A DNA stretch of 64,000 nucleotides. It comes from Bacillus sp. FJAT-25509. Its GTDB lineage: Bacteria > Bacillota > Bacilli > Bacillales > Bacillaceae_G. The notes below the pieces were generated by a model. That model did not search any database. It was not told where the DNA came from and was given only the letters and a program-made list of their open reading frames with translations. The first letter of the stretch is position 1. Each line of letters opens with the position of its first letter. A program made the position numbers and the translations under genes. Shown here piece after piece: positions 43,657 through 53,452 of the stretch. The stretch lies in contig NZ_LJIZ01000003.1 of assembly GCF_001420605.1 (NCBI RefSeq), positions 186,001 to 250,000 of the forward strand, written 5' to 3'.

Positions 43657-43701
43657 CACGCGTTAATACACAAACTTTTATATATTTTGTGAACTCTTCA
43701 A

Positions 43702-44922
43702 CTACACAGACTGACTTTGACTTGTCGCTATTTCCATTTCCACATTGTTTTTTGATTTCCATAATATAAAAAGTGAACAAATTACAAACAATATACAAAG
43801 TAAATAAACATTTCGAAACCCTGCTAATTGTGCAAACAGACCTCCGCCTAAATTTCCTACTAAACTTCCGATCGTCGAGCAATTCGCATAAATCGATGCA
43901 GAAAAGCCGGGTGAATTAGGTAGTAGGTCGTTAAAATAGCTTATACCATTACCCATAACAATCGCAATGTATGTTGCTTGTAGAAGCTGTGCAACGATTA
44001 ACTCCCAAGTATGAGTTGATATGCTTAAGATTAAATAATAGAGTAACCCAATAAAGCAACCGTAGATCATCAAAGCATGATTCGATATTTTTTTAGAAAG
44101 TACACCCAACACTAACATGATTGGAATTTCCAAGCCTGCACATATACTTACGACTAATCCAACATCAGTATTAGTACCATGTAGCTCATTGACGATAAAA
44201 AGAGGTGTGTTGATCCAATTAATCGAACTAACTGCAAATAATAAGATAAAAGCAATAACTGGTAGTCTAAGCTGTTTACGTTTAGCTGATGTGACTTTAG
44301 TCTTACTTTTCTTTTTTAGATTGTTCTGAACTGGCTTTCTCTTTTCTAAAAAGAAGAATACTAGAATTGTAATCATTACATAAATGCTAGATGTTCCCCA
44401 AAAAAGTCCATGATAACCTTTTGCTCTTAGAATTATTGTTCCTATTAATGGTCCAATTAAAAATCCTAAAGAAACGAGCGAGCGTAAAGTTGATAAGGCT
44501 AAAGTCTTATCCTTAGATAAACTTGCATTTGCTGATTCCTGTGCGGATGCAAAAATTTGTGGCATGGCCGCTGCGCCTAATCCATTAAATAAAGCAACGA
44601 AAACTAATAATAAAAAGTAGTTATGAAATATTAAATAAGATGCATAACCTATTGCTGATGAAATCATCGCAATCATTATAATCCATTTTCTGTCAATTCC
44701 TCGATCAGAACGTTCAGCAATAAATGTATTTACTAAAACACCACTTAATGAAATCACTGCCATGAAGATACCAAATGCTCCAGAACTCATCCCGATATAT
44801 TTTGTACTATACAGTGATAAATAAGGAGTTGTAATTGAAAGTCCAATCCCTACAAATAATAAACATATGACAAACAAACTATACCCTTTAATAGCAAATA
44901 GATCTTTTATCCGTCTAACCAA
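43702..44922 (-). CDS. MFS transporter, sugar-efflux (SET)-like
   Basis: The 406-residue protein has 12 membrane helices, with the MFS loop 2-3 motif ERSDRGIDRKW, a charged central loop (RKPVQNNLKKKSKTKVTSAKRKQLRLP), and helix patterns of the SetA-like sugar-efflux branch. The substrate may be a sugar or a drug. It is flanked by terminators and is a single-gene unit. Confidence 0.8.
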   Translation of the reverse strand: MVRRIKDLFAIKGYSLFVICLLFVGIGLSITTPYLSLYSTKYIGMSSGAFGIFMAVISLSGVLVNTFIAERSDRGIDRKWIIMIAMISSAIGYASYLIFHNYFLLLVFVALFNGLGAAAMPQIFASAQESANASLSKDKTLALSTLRSLVSLGFLIGPLIGTIILRAKGYHGLFWGTSSIYVMITILVFFFLEKRKPVQNNLKKKSKTKVTSAKRKQLRLPVIAFILLFAVSSINWINTPLFIVNELHGTNTDVGLVVSICAGLEIPIMLVLGVLSKKISNHALMIYGCFIGLLYYLILSISTHTWELIVAQLLQATYIAIVMGNGISYFNDLLPNSPGFSASIYANCSTIGSLVGNLGGGLFAQLAGFRNVYLLCILFVICSLFILWKSKNNVEMEIATSQSQSV

Positions 44923-44985
44923 TATTCACTCCCCCTTACCATTCTATATTTTAATCGATTAGTTAAAATAGACAAATAAAAACAC

Positions 44986-45024
44986 CCTTGGATAAATTAA
45001 GATGCACCATTAATTTAACCAAGG
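44986..45024 (-). terminator. Terminator of the Cof-type phosphatase gene
   Basis: The long stem CCTTGG-TAAATTAA / TTAATTTA-CCAAGG is followed on the minus strand by a T-rich tract. Confidence 0.8.
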
Positions 45025-45064
45025 AAAACGTTGCTTATTTGGATGTATTAAGATTCCTTAACTA

Positions 45065-45934
45065 TTATAGTACATTCGACTTATTAAAAATATATTTTTC
45101 GAATGCATATGCAACACCATTTTCATCATTGCTTAATGTGACAAGATCACATGCGAGCTTTACTTCTTCTTCAGCATTCCCCATGGCTATTGATAAGCCG
45201 GCTATATTAAACATCGGTAGATCATTTTTTTCATCTCCAATAGCTACTGTATTCTCTAATGGTATCTGAAAATAGGATGCCATCGCTTTTAAACCATACC
45301 CTTTATTTCCATTCATATGTGTAATCTCGAGATTAAAAGGAGAAGAACTAGTAACAAAAGTCTCATCTATGAATCTTAATTTTTTTTCAATTCGCTCCAT
45401 TTGTTTTGGATCAAGGGTTAAAATAAGAAACTTTTGAATCGTATAATCCTCATTATCAATTATTTCTTGAACTTTGTTAAAAAACGAATGTCCATATACA
45501 TTTGGTGGTGTGGTAAACATTTTGTAGTGTCTATTTGTGAAGTAATCTTTAGGAACTCGCCCGGATGAAACAACTTGTTCAAATCGTTTATCCCAATTAC
45601 TTGGGGCAAATATTCCCTTATTTGTAGAAACATTGTACGGTAATTCTTCTCTCTCAACTTCTAAGGCAATTTTTTGTATTTGAGATTTCCCAATTGAATT
45701 TAGTTCAATTAATTCTCCGTTCACATATAATGCCGTCCCGTTATGCCCCCCAACTGGACAATTTAAGCCATACTTTGAAAGCTCATCGCTTACTGAACTT
45801 GGTGAACGACCTGATAAAATCATAACGATATGTCCTGCTGCCTCAGCTCTTTTAATCGCGCTTAACGTTTCCTCACTTATTATTTTATTTGAGTTGAGTG
45901 TAGTACCATCCAAATCTAAAGCAATTAGTTTCAT
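45065..45934 (-). CDS. Cof-type HAD-IIB sugar phosphatase
   Basis: The 289-residue protein has HAD motif I LDLDGTTL, motif II ILSGRSPSSV, the cap-domain pattern of subclass IIB, and the C-terminal motif III/IV GDEKNDLPMFNIAGLSIAMGNA with K213-like lysine in NKGYGLKAMA. It probably dephosphorylates sugar phosphates or phosphorylated cofactors. GGGAGAG precedes ATG 45934. It is divergent from the AraC-type gene. Confidence 0.9.
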   Translation of the reverse strand: MKLIALDLDGTTLNSNKIISEETLSAIKRAEAAGHIVMILSGRSPSSVSDELSKYGLNCPVGGHNGTALYVNGELIELNSIGKSQIQKIALEVEREELPYNVSTNKGIFAPSNWDKRFEQVVSSGRVPKDYFTNRHYKMFTTPPNVYGHSFFNKVQEIIDNEDYTIQKFLILTLDPKQMERIEKKLRFIDETFVTSSSPFNLEITHMNGNKGYGLKAMASYFQIPLENTVAIGDEKNDLPMFNIAGLSIAMGNAEEEVKLACDLVTLSNDENGVAYAFEKYIFNKSNVL

Positions 45935-46133
45935 ATGAATCTCTCCCTTTATGGGTTCTATATTTTGATATTGTTATAGTTTTGATGATATGTTTGATAT
46001 AATTAAGTATGCATTAAAATAAGCAGAGTTCGTTAACTCATTCCTCCTAAATGATTGCCTAATCCTCTCACTTTTACATATCCTATGGAAAATTTTTATG
46101 TTTTTTTAATATAAAATCAGCAAGGAGGACTAT

Positions 46134-47030
46134 ATGTCTGAAATTAACGTTTCTTATCTAAGCGAACTAATCCAAATTATTGATCGCAATACTAGTCGTG
46201 AAGGTGTTAATGAGACCTCAATTAACTCGTTATTTTTCATACGAGAGTCAAATATTACTGATCCAAAATACAGGATCTATAAGCCATCTCTCTGTATTGT
46301 TGTTTCTGGTGTAAAGGAATTGTTACTAGGAAATGAAAGTTTTAAGTATGGCCCTGGAAATTTTTTAGTTGCATCCGTTGATTTACCTGTTACAGGCCAA
46401 GTTATTGAAGCTACACCAACCACTCCATATCTAGCTTTAAAAATTGAATTTAATCCAAATCAAATTTTAGAAATTTTAACTGATACTGAAATCCCCACTA
46501 ATTCAAAGGAAAATGCAAAACGAGCGATATTTGTCAATGAATTAGAGGGTTCGATCCTAGATGCAGTGATTAGATTGGCCCGTTTAATAGATTCGCCTGA
46601 AGATATTCCAATACTTGCACCTATTTTTACAAAAGAAATTCTATATAGAGTATTGCGTGGACACAATGGGAGTATATTGCAACAAATCGCCATCGAAGGT
46701 AGCACTACTAATCGAATAAGGGAAGTTATTGAACAAATTAAAGCGAATTTTTACAAGTCTTTACGAATTGAAGAACTTGCAGAAATAGCAAATATGAGTG
46801 TTTCTTCCCTACATAGACACTTTAAAGATGTAACTGCAATGAGTCCTCTACAATTTCAGAAACATTTAAGATTGCAGGAAGCACGGCTTTTATTACTATC
46901 CGAGTCTTCGGATGCAGCAGAAGTAGCATTCCGAGTAGGGTACGAGAGTCCATCCCAGTTTAGTAGAGAATACTCTCGATTATTTGGTTTGCCTCCAAAA
47001 GAAGATCTTAAACGCCTGAGAGCGAAATAA
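46134..47030 (+). CDS. AraC family regulator (N-terminal AraC_N type)
   Basis: The 298-residue protein has an AraC_N cupin-like domain (about 20-170; RIYKPSLCIVVSGVKELLLG, FLVASVDLPVTGQVIEATP) and two C-terminal helix-turn-helix units (about 195-290; IEELAEIANMSVSSLHRHFKDVTAMSPLQFQKHLRLQEAR). AAGGAGG precedes ATG 46134. It is divergent from the HAD phosphatase gene and may regulate it. Confidence 0.88.
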   Translation: MSEINVSYLSELIQIIDRNTSREGVNETSINSLFFIRESNITDPKYRIYKPSLCIVVSGVKELLLGNESFKYGPGNFLVASVDLPVTGQVIEATPTTPYLALKIEFNPNQILEILTDTEIPTNSKENAKRAIFVNELEGSILDAVIRLARLIDSPEDIPILAPIFTKEILYRVLRGHNGSILQQIAIEGSTTNRIREVIEQIKANFYKSLRIEELAEIANMSVSSLHRHFKDVTAMSPLQFQKHLRLQEARLLLLSESSDAAEVAFRVGYESPSQFSREYSRLFGLPPKEDLKRLRAK

Positions 47031-47082
47031 TTGATTCATATTTTTACAATTTTAAAAAGATCTTCTGTAATTCTAAAAAATG

Positions 47083-47117
47083 TAAAAGCCTGCGTTTTTA
47101 TTAACGTAGGCTTTTTT
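47083..47117. terminator. Bidirectional terminator after the AraC gene
   Basis: The stem AAAAGCCTGCGT / ACGTAGGCTTTT with T-runs on both sides, between convergent AraC and TelA genes. Confidence 0.85.
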
Positions 47118-47210
47118 AATACACTAATCATTATTCATAAAATTGTATTGGTCTTGCCGTTCGTTGTTCTCCGTTTATATCATTTCCTACATATCTTTTT
47201 CCAGTATCTT

Positions 47211-48359
47211 CTATAAACCGATTCGATCCCCTTTTTCAAGTCTTTGAATCTGCTTAGAACCGACTTCGGCTAATTCTTGAAATTGTAGGATTGTTTGACG
47301 CATTTTTGGCAAAGCTTCTTGTTTAAATGTACTAATTGATTCAAATGCGGATATGACGTTAGTGAAAGAGGTTTTTAGTGTTTCAACAGAAACCGCTGAC
47401 TCCATCGCTTGCTTTTGGATTGCAACTCCTTGTTCCTTTAATAATCGAGAAGTACCTTCAATAATAGTATTTGTTGTTTGATTTAAAGCAGTGATTTTTT
47501 GCAAAACAATTTTTTGATTATATAGAGCACTTGCTACAGTTACTGCTGTATTCAGTGCTGAAATCGTTACCGTTTTTGCACGTTCCACACCTCGAATTAA
47601 TTCACGATTATTCCGAATCACAACCTCATAAGACATATCTCCTTGGTGATTGACGACTAACATTTGCTGTAGGTCCATGACTCGTTGTCTTAACGGATAA
47701 AGAACTTCCTCTGAGATGAATTTAATTTTTTCTTGATCTTCCCCTTCAACTTTTGCTTTTTCAATTTGATTTTCAATTGACTCATCCATTAATGTTCCAA
47801 GTTGGATTTCCTTTTCTAGCGTTTTTGAAAGCATACGAAGTGATAGTTGTTCATGCTCTAATGTCGTGTTATCATTTTCAAGAATTTTTTTCCCCTTATC
47901 AAGTGAATTTACGATATCTGCGATTGCTACATCTGCTTTTTCAAATCTCTGAAAATATGAACGAATCGGATTAAATAACTTACCAAAAAAACCAGACTTG
48001 GTAAAATTAATTACACTTGGATCTAAATCCTTTAATTGAACTTGGAGGTCTGCTAATCCTTTTGCAACTTGCCCTCCCTCGTCTCCACTTTTAGCAAGTT
48101 GACCAAGTGAAACCTTTAGAAGAGAATTTTTATTCGAAGAAGATTTCATCGTCTGTAATCCAAATGATTCAATTGATTGAAGAATTTCCTTTCGTTTTTC
48201 GTACGTTTCCTTTGAAACAGTGTCTAACTCCATAATCATCGCTACATTTGCATCCGCTGTTGCCTTTAATTTGATTAATTCCTCAGGTACAGGCTTTACT
48301 TGCTCTTCTATTACTGCCTTAATTTCCTCTTCATTTACAACTTGCATAGAAAATGACAT
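47211..48359 (-). CDS. TelA/YceH-type toxic anion resistance protein
   Basis: The 382-residue soluble, mostly helical protein is a member of the TelA family: SGDEGGQVAKGLADLQVQLKDLDPS, GFFGKLFNPIRSYFQRFEKADV, LEHEQLSLRMLSKTLEKEI. Coiled coils run through much of its length. TelA proteins occur in tellurite and envelope-stress clusters, with an unknown mechanism. It is the third gene of an operon with a VWA protein and an XpaC-like protein. Confidence 0.9.
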   Translation of the reverse strand: MSFSMQVVNEEEIKAVIEEQVKPVPEELIKLKATADANVAMIMELDTVSKETYEKRKEILQSIESFGLQTMKSSSNKNSLLKVSLGQLAKSGDEGGQVAKGLADLQVQLKDLDPSVINFTKSGFFGKLFNPIRSYFQRFEKADVAIADIVNSLDKGKKILENDNTTLEHEQLSLRMLSKTLEKEIQLGTLMDESIENQIEKAKVEGEDQEKIKFISEEVLYPLRQRVMDLQQMLVVNHQGDMSYEVVIRNNRELIRGVERAKTVTISALNTAVTVASALYNQKIVLQKITALNQTTNTIIEGTSRLLKEQGVAIQKQAMESAVSVETLKTSFTNVISAFESISTFKQEALPKMRQTILQFQELAEVGSKQIQRLEKGDRIGL

Positions 48360-48378
48360 TCTTAAATCCTCCTACTAA

Positions 48379-50052
48379 TTAAAGTTGAACATTAAATAGA
48401 TTACGAATTTTATAGATTACGTCATCTGAATCTGCATTAATATTTGCAGCTTCGTTTATATTCGAAATACTTTCAAGCGCTTTAATATTAGCGTTATAAC
48501 CAATCGTATAAATTGGAATTTTATATGCTTTTATGATTCCTTTTACATTCTTCAATGAATTCCCATGATTGGTCTCGCCATCGGTAAGGACAAAAATGAG
48601 CGGTCTTACATTTGGATTTTTTTTCATTTCTTCTTTTAGCATATTTATTGCAACAAGGATTCCATCATTTGTTGCTGTATCTCCGCTTGCATCGAGGCTA
48701 GATACCGCACCAACAAATTTTGACTGTTGATTTGCATCATATTTCGCTATTGGAAGATTGATCGTCACATCCGCAGAGTATGAGATTAAGCCAATACTAT
48801 TATCTCTTCCTAAATATTTTTGACCTTTAAGTAATGATTCTTTTAGCTCATTTAAAGGTTTACCATCCATACTACCTGAAACATCTGCAACAAAAACCGC
48901 AGCAATTGGATTTGAAGTATTTTTCTTTCCTTTCCAAAGTTTCTGTGCAGCAGTTAAAGTATCCCCATCAATCGTTTTAAGCTCTGATTTGTAATTGTTC
49001 AACCCATTAAACCCATCCTGTTTCGCAAGTGATTGAAGGTTATTTTGACCAGTAAATTCAGCAAATTTTTTCAAAATATCCATTTTCTCTTTTGATAAAT
49101 TCCCTAAAGCATAAAGTGGACTGTCGTGGCGCACCCCAAATGGAATAAATTCATAACTATTTTTTAAATCAGGTGAATTAACAAAGGTTTGATATTCAAG
49201 GACAAAGGCATCTAGTACGCCAGATTCCGCTGCATCACTCATTTGTAGAGTCGTAGATGCTGTGAACGGTACATTTGCTTGAAAGCTTTCAAATCCTTTT
49301 ACAGCAGTAGCACTAAGTACATCATTTGAATCAAATGAATTTAAAGTCGTTACTAAAAAATTTAATCCAGTTGAACTCGTAAATGGGTCAGTATATCCCA
49401 TTGATAGTTCATTTTTTGTCATTGCTTCAATAACGGTTTTCGGATCGACTTTACTATACTTTTTCATTAACTCATTATATTTTGACCGTGAAATGACAAT
49501 TCCAGGAACATTTCCAACTAATCGCGACGATACCGTTTCTGTTTTAACACCACTTGCTGTAATCATTTGACCCCAAAGTTCATTTGAAGGTGTAAAGGCA
49601 TCAGGAACATATTTACCAGATTTAATAAAATCCGTTGCAGTACCAGATGCAATGTTTCTAATTTTGACAGATACTTGCTGACCATTTAGATTGAATTTTG
49701 CATCATTAAACTTATTTGCAACTTCGTTTAACCAACCATTTTTCCCGTCACTTGATTTTTCAGTAGATGAAAAAATTTCAACAAAACGATCAGTCGTATT
49801 GTCTACAGATACAGGAAATTTAGAAATATCAGGGAGTTCACTTGCGACATCAGCGGTACTTAAGTCAATTTGACCTTTAATTGGTTTTGCTTTTGATATA
49901 TTTATTTTTGAAATCATTTTAGCTAATTGCTGATTTTTATTTTTATCAGTAATTTTCACAACTTTATGCCCTGAAGTCATATTGATTCCAATATAGACAA
50001 GAAGAAAAACTACAACAATTACTGCAATAGATGCAAAAAGAAACTTCCTCAT
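48379..50052 (-). CDS. Membrane-anchored VWA protein with a solute-binding-like domain
   Basis: The 557-residue protein starts most likely at ATG 50052 (AAAGGATGA upstream; ATG 50073 overlaps the previous stop). It has one N-terminal membrane helix (FLFASIAVIVVVFLLVYI) and a periplasmic-binding-protein-like domain of about 300 residues (EIFSSTEKSSDGKNGWLNEVANKF..., SGKYVPDAFTPSNELWG). The C-terminal von Willebrand A domain has an intact MIDAS (DVSGSMDGKP, DGETN, TNDG). The set is repeated in Bacillaceae with TelA and XpaC-type genes. It probably senses or binds something outside the membrane. Confidence 0.85.
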   Translation of the reverse strand: MRKFLFASIAVIVVVFLLVYIGINMTSGHKVVKITDKNKNQQLAKMISKINISKAKPIKGQIDLSTADVASELPDISKFPVSVDNTTDRFVEIFSSTEKSSDGKNGWLNEVANKFNDAKFNLNGQQVSVKIRNIASGTATDFIKSGKYVPDAFTPSNELWGQMITASGVKTETVSSRLVGNVPGIVISRSKYNELMKKYSKVDPKTVIEAMTKNELSMGYTDPFTSSTGLNFLVTTLNSFDSNDVLSATAVKGFESFQANVPFTASTTLQMSDAAESGVLDAFVLEYQTFVNSPDLKNSYEFIPFGVRHDSPLYALGNLSKEKMDILKKFAEFTGQNNLQSLAKQDGFNGLNNYKSELKTIDGDTLTAAQKLWKGKKNTSNPIAAVFVADVSGSMDGKPLNELKESLLKGQKYLGRDNSIGLISYSADVTINLPIAKYDANQQSKFVGAVSSLDASGDTATNDGILVAINMLKEEMKKNPNVRPLIFVLTDGETNHGNSLKNVKGIIKAYKIPIYTIGYNANIKALESISNINEAANINADSDDVIYKIRNLFNVQL

Positions 50053-50069
50053 TTTTATCATCCTTTCAT

Positions 50070-50804
50070 TCATTGCCTATAATATTTTGTCTGTTGAATT
50101 AACGTATCGATTTCTTTCATACATTCCATTTTTTCAATATCATCGATTCCTATTTCATCTAGTCTTGAAATTTCTAAAATTAATTTATCAATATTGACAA
50201 GAATCTCTTCATTCATTTCAATTGCTCTTTTTATGAATTTGAAATATTCATTATAAAGATTTGTTTTCTCTTGAATTAATGACTTAGAGTATCGTGATCC
50301 GTCTTTCCCCTTTATTTTTTTATAATCAAATTCATCAAAAGTACTGATTTTGTTTATGATGTTTCTTATTCTTAAATAAAATAATGTTTCAACCTCGTCC
50401 ACAACAGATGCAAACTTGTTGTATGTAATTTCTGTTGGAGAAAATCGATCTGTTAATAAGTTATAAAATACGCCTTTTTTCTTTTTCATTCTCTCGATTT
50501 GCTCAATTGAAGTAATAATATCTTCTTTTAGTACTTTACTATTTTTATATCGACTTAAAGCAAAAACGAAATCTTCATTTGTTTTTAGCTGCTTAATTGA
50601 CTTTTCTTTAACTGGCTTGAAATAAAGTTGAAACAGATTAAATAGAAGTACTAACAAACTCGCTATTATGAACGATACCCCAAATGCAGTTTGAAATGCA
50701 CTCGCATTAATTAATTGAATTCCGATTAAACCTGGAGAGAATAAAATCACATTTAAAATCGCAATAAAAGCGACTAGCCCCACTAATTTTAATCCTTTTG
50801 TCAT
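50070..50804 (-). CDS. XpaC-like membrane protein
   Basis: The 244-residue protein has two N-terminal membrane helices and a cytoplasmic helical region (RYKNSKVLKEDIITSIEQIERMKKKKGVFYN..., FSPTEITYNKFASVVDEVETLFYLRIRNII). This pattern fits the XpaC family named for bromochloroindolyl phosphate hydrolysis in B. subtilis. It is the first gene of the operon with the VWA and TelA genes and partners TelA in many Bacilli. Its real activity is unclear. Confidence 0.6.
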   Translation of the reverse strand: MTKGLKLVGLVAFIAILNVILFSPGLIGIQLINASAFQTAFGVSFIIASLLVLLFNLFQLYFKPVKEKSIKQLKTNEDFVFALSRYKNSKVLKEDIITSIEQIERMKKKKGVFYNLLTDRFSPTEITYNKFASVVDEVETLFYLRIRNIINKISTFDEFDYKKIKGKDGSRYSKSLIQEKTNLYNEYFKFIKRAIEMNEEILVNIDKLILEISRLDEIGIDDIEKMECMKEIDTLIQQTKYYRQ

Positions 50805-50934
50805 TCTTCACTCCTCCGCTATACTCTATTTATGCTCTATTACTCATTTATATTTATCATTCTGATTTTTTAGTTTATAAAATTGCAGAAATAATGACTT
50901 GACTTCTTTTTACTTATGATACTTTTCAACAAAC

Positions 50935-50961
50935 AAAAAAAGACCGCTAAACGGTCTTTTT
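50935..50961 (-). terminator. Terminator of the exopolysaccharide operon
   Basis: The perfect stem AAAAAGACCG / CGGTCTTTTT lies downstream of the glycosyltransferase stop codon. Confidence 0.85.
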
Positions 50962-50976
50962 GATCGATTAATAAAG

Positions 50977-52398
50977 TTAAACACCTTTTCTCTTCATTTC
51001 TCCCCAACCTTTTTTTTGCCCTAAGAATATGCAGATTATTGCTACTACACGCCAATAGGTCAAAATTGGACGATACCAAATTGCTTCTGTCAACGAATAG
51101 AAAAATAAACGGTTTAACTCACTAATTTTTTTATATTTTTCTAAGCGCCATTCTTCTAATAAAACTGCACTAACGGAGAAGAATGAGCCATAGATGATCA
51201 TGAGGATTAAAAACGCAAAGGAGTACAAAATATTTATATTGTGCATAGTGATGTTTATGATTAATGAAACATAACCTAAAAACTCAATAATTGGGCCTAA
51301 AAATTCAACGAAGAAAAAATATGGCATTGCAATAAATCCGATTGAACGGTAATTTTTATTAAAAATCATTTTACGATGAGCCCACAAACTTTCAAATAAT
51401 CCACGGTGCCATCTTACTCTTTGGTTTTTTAAATATTTGAATGAATCTGGTGCTTCAGTATAACAAACTGGATCGGCTACATACTCGATTTTTGCTCCCC
51501 AATTTTCTTCAATGTTTTTACGGTGAAGACGAACTACGAGTTCCATATCTTCACCAATCGTATTCGTTAAATAGCCTCCTACTTGAATGACTCTTGACTT
51601 TTTAAATACACCAAATGCTCCAGATATTATCAATAATAAATTCTTATTACTAAGTCCAATTCGTCCAATTAAAAAAGCTCTCATATATTCGATAACCTGC
51701 ATTACTACAAGTGGATTTTTCGATAGAAGCATTTCATTTACTTTTCCAAGCGAGGTTTTACTTCCATTTGCAATTAACACGTTCCCACCAGTAGCAAGTA
51801 TTTCGTCATCTGAATTTTCAATAATCGGTTTCATAATTTTAATGAATGAGTCAGAATCAAGGATTGTATCGCCATCAATAGAAGCAAAATAAGGATACTT
51901 ACTAAAATTAATTCCAGCATTTAATGCATCAGCTTTTCCACCATTTTCTTTATCAATTAGAAATACGAAGGGATAAATTTCTGATTGATATACATTTTTA
52001 ATCGGTTTCGTTTCAATCCCTTTATGTTTATGAAATACTTTGTTTTTTACCACTTTCATCTCGAATCGCTCGATCGTTTTTTGAAGAGTAGAATCTTTTG
52101 ATCCATCATTAATAACGATTACTTCAAATTCTGGATAATCTAACCTACCACTTCCTGTCACTAAGGATAAAATCGTATTAATTACCCCTACTTCTTCATT
52201 ATAGGCAGGGACTAGTATCGAAATTGGTGCAGTAAAGGCAGAATCTTTTAATCTTTTATATTGTTCAATTTGATGTAGACCTTTTTCTCTCTTTAATCGC
52301 ATAAATGCTAATAAAAATAGGATTAAATAAGTTGAACAAAGGAGCAACACGTAAATGATAATCACTTTATTAAGAATTAAAAAGAATATATTAATCAT
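50977..52398 (-). CDS. Membrane glycosyltransferase family 2, processive type
   Basis: The 473-residue protein has an N-terminal helix and three to four C-terminal helices enclosing a GT-A domain. That domain has the processive-synthase motifs PAYNEE, INDGSKDST, SIDGDT, GEDMEL and QRVRWHRG, as in hyaluronan and poly-GlcNAc synthases (PgaC/IcaA type). It makes a surface polysaccharide at the inner membrane. Its frame overlaps the HEAT protein gene by eight bases. Confidence 0.88.
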   Translation of the reverse strand: MINIFFLILNKVIIIYVLLLCSTYLILFLLAFMRLKREKGLHQIEQYKRLKDSAFTAPISILVPAYNEEVGVINTILSLVTGSGRLDYPEFEVIVINDGSKDSTLQKTIERFEMKVVKNKVFHKHKGIETKPIKNVYQSEIYPFVFLIDKENGGKADALNAGINFSKYPYFASIDGDTILDSDSFIKIMKPIIENSDDEILATGGNVLIANGSKTSLGKVNEMLLSKNPLVVMQVIEYMRAFLIGRIGLSNKNLLLIISGAFGVFKKSRVIQVGGYLTNTIGEDMELVVRLHRKNIEENWGAKIEYVADPVCYTEAPDSFKYLKNQRVRWHRGLFESLWAHRKMIFNKNYRSIGFIAMPYFFFVEFLGPIIEFLGYVSLIINITMHNINILYSFAFLILMIIYGSFFSVSAVLLEEWRLEKYKKISELNRLFFYSLTEAIWYRPILTYWRVVAIICIFLGQKKGWGEMKRKGV

Positions 52399-53452
52399 AT
52401 TCCGGAGTCCTCTCCAACCATTCTTCTGCTATATTTCTTGCATATGCATCGGTATGCTCTTCGATAATTTTATTAAGAATTTCCATACCATTCTTATATT
52501 TTTTAATCGATTTAGCAGCTTCAGACCTTATCATATAAGTCTTATCTGAAATTAACTCATTTAAATAAGACAAAAATAAATCATTGCGAATACTTCCCAT
52601 TAATCGCACAATCATTAACTTTTCCTCATTGCTTAGTTGATTCTCTTTCCCATTTGATTCCAAAAGTTGAACAATTAAATTTGGTGAAGAAATATATCCT
52701 AAAGATGCGATTGTTTTCGAGGACCGTATTCTTAATTCCATATTTTCTGAAGTAATTAATTTCTCAAGAAATAAATGGATTTTATCAGATCGCAAATTTT
52801 TAATTCGGATCAAATCCAAAATAGGGTTTTTAAAATGCTCCGGTAAATTATCAAAATCTATTAGTAATTCATGAATATTCTCTTCATTAACATGTCGATA
52901 CAATATTTCCGTTAGTAAAAATGAAGGTATTTTTTTCTGTTCTACTAACAACTGCATTAATTTCTCATATTTAAAACTCGCCAAAATAAGAAAAATATTA
53001 AATTTTTCTTCGAGTGAGCATTGTTTTTTTGATAAATGTTGAATTAAATCGTCTTGCATCATTTTTATTTTAAATTGATTGATAAATAATAAAGAATTAA
53101 TGCGTTCGCTCCAATTACCATGTTTAAGTTTATCTTTATATCTAGGGATAAAATACAAATTTACAATTGGCCTAATTGGATCAAATCCTTCTTCAAATTT
53201 GATAATATTTATAAAACTGCTGAATATATTTTCTAACGCTTCAAACTCAAATTCCTTTCTTGGAAGAAACGAAGCAGATAATTTTCCTTTTATTAAATAA
53301 TTTTCAATAGATAAGATATTTTTATTTAACCATTCTTCTTTTTGCTTATTTTTTTGTTGTCTAATGATTTTCCTAAAAACTAAATAAATATAGATAAAAA
53401 GTATTAATAGAAAAAATATTCCTGTTATATAAGAGATAATAAATATGTTCAT
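52391..53452 (-). CDS. Membrane-anchored HEAT-repeat protein
   Basis: The 353-residue protein has one N-terminal membrane helix (about 5-28) and a cytoplasmic helical array with HEAT-like repeats in its C-terminal half (LEKLITSENMELRIRSSKTIASLGYISSPNLIVQLLES, LNELISDKTYMIRSEAAKSIKKYKNG). HEAT arrays act as protein docks. It lies between the signalling protein and glycosyltransferase genes, overlapping both (four and eight bases), so it may connect regulation and synthesis. No direct family name is known to me. Confidence 0.75.
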   Translation of the reverse strand: MNIFIISYITGIFFLLILFIYIYLVFRKIIRQQKNKQKEEWLNKNILSIENYLIKGKLSASFLPRKEFEFEALENIFSSFINIIKFEEGFDPIRPIVNLYFIPRYKDKLKHGNWSERINSLLFINQFKIKMMQDDLIQHLSKKQCSLEEKFNIFLILASFKYEKLMQLLVEQKKIPSFLLTEILYRHVNEENIHELLIDFDNLPEHFKNPILDLIRIKNLRSDKIHLFLEKLITSENMELRIRSSKTIASLGYISSPNLIVQLLESNGKENQLSNEEKLMIVRLMGSIRNDLFLSYLNELISDKTYMIRSEAAKSIKKYKNGMEILNKIIEEHTDAYARNIAEEWLERTPEYD

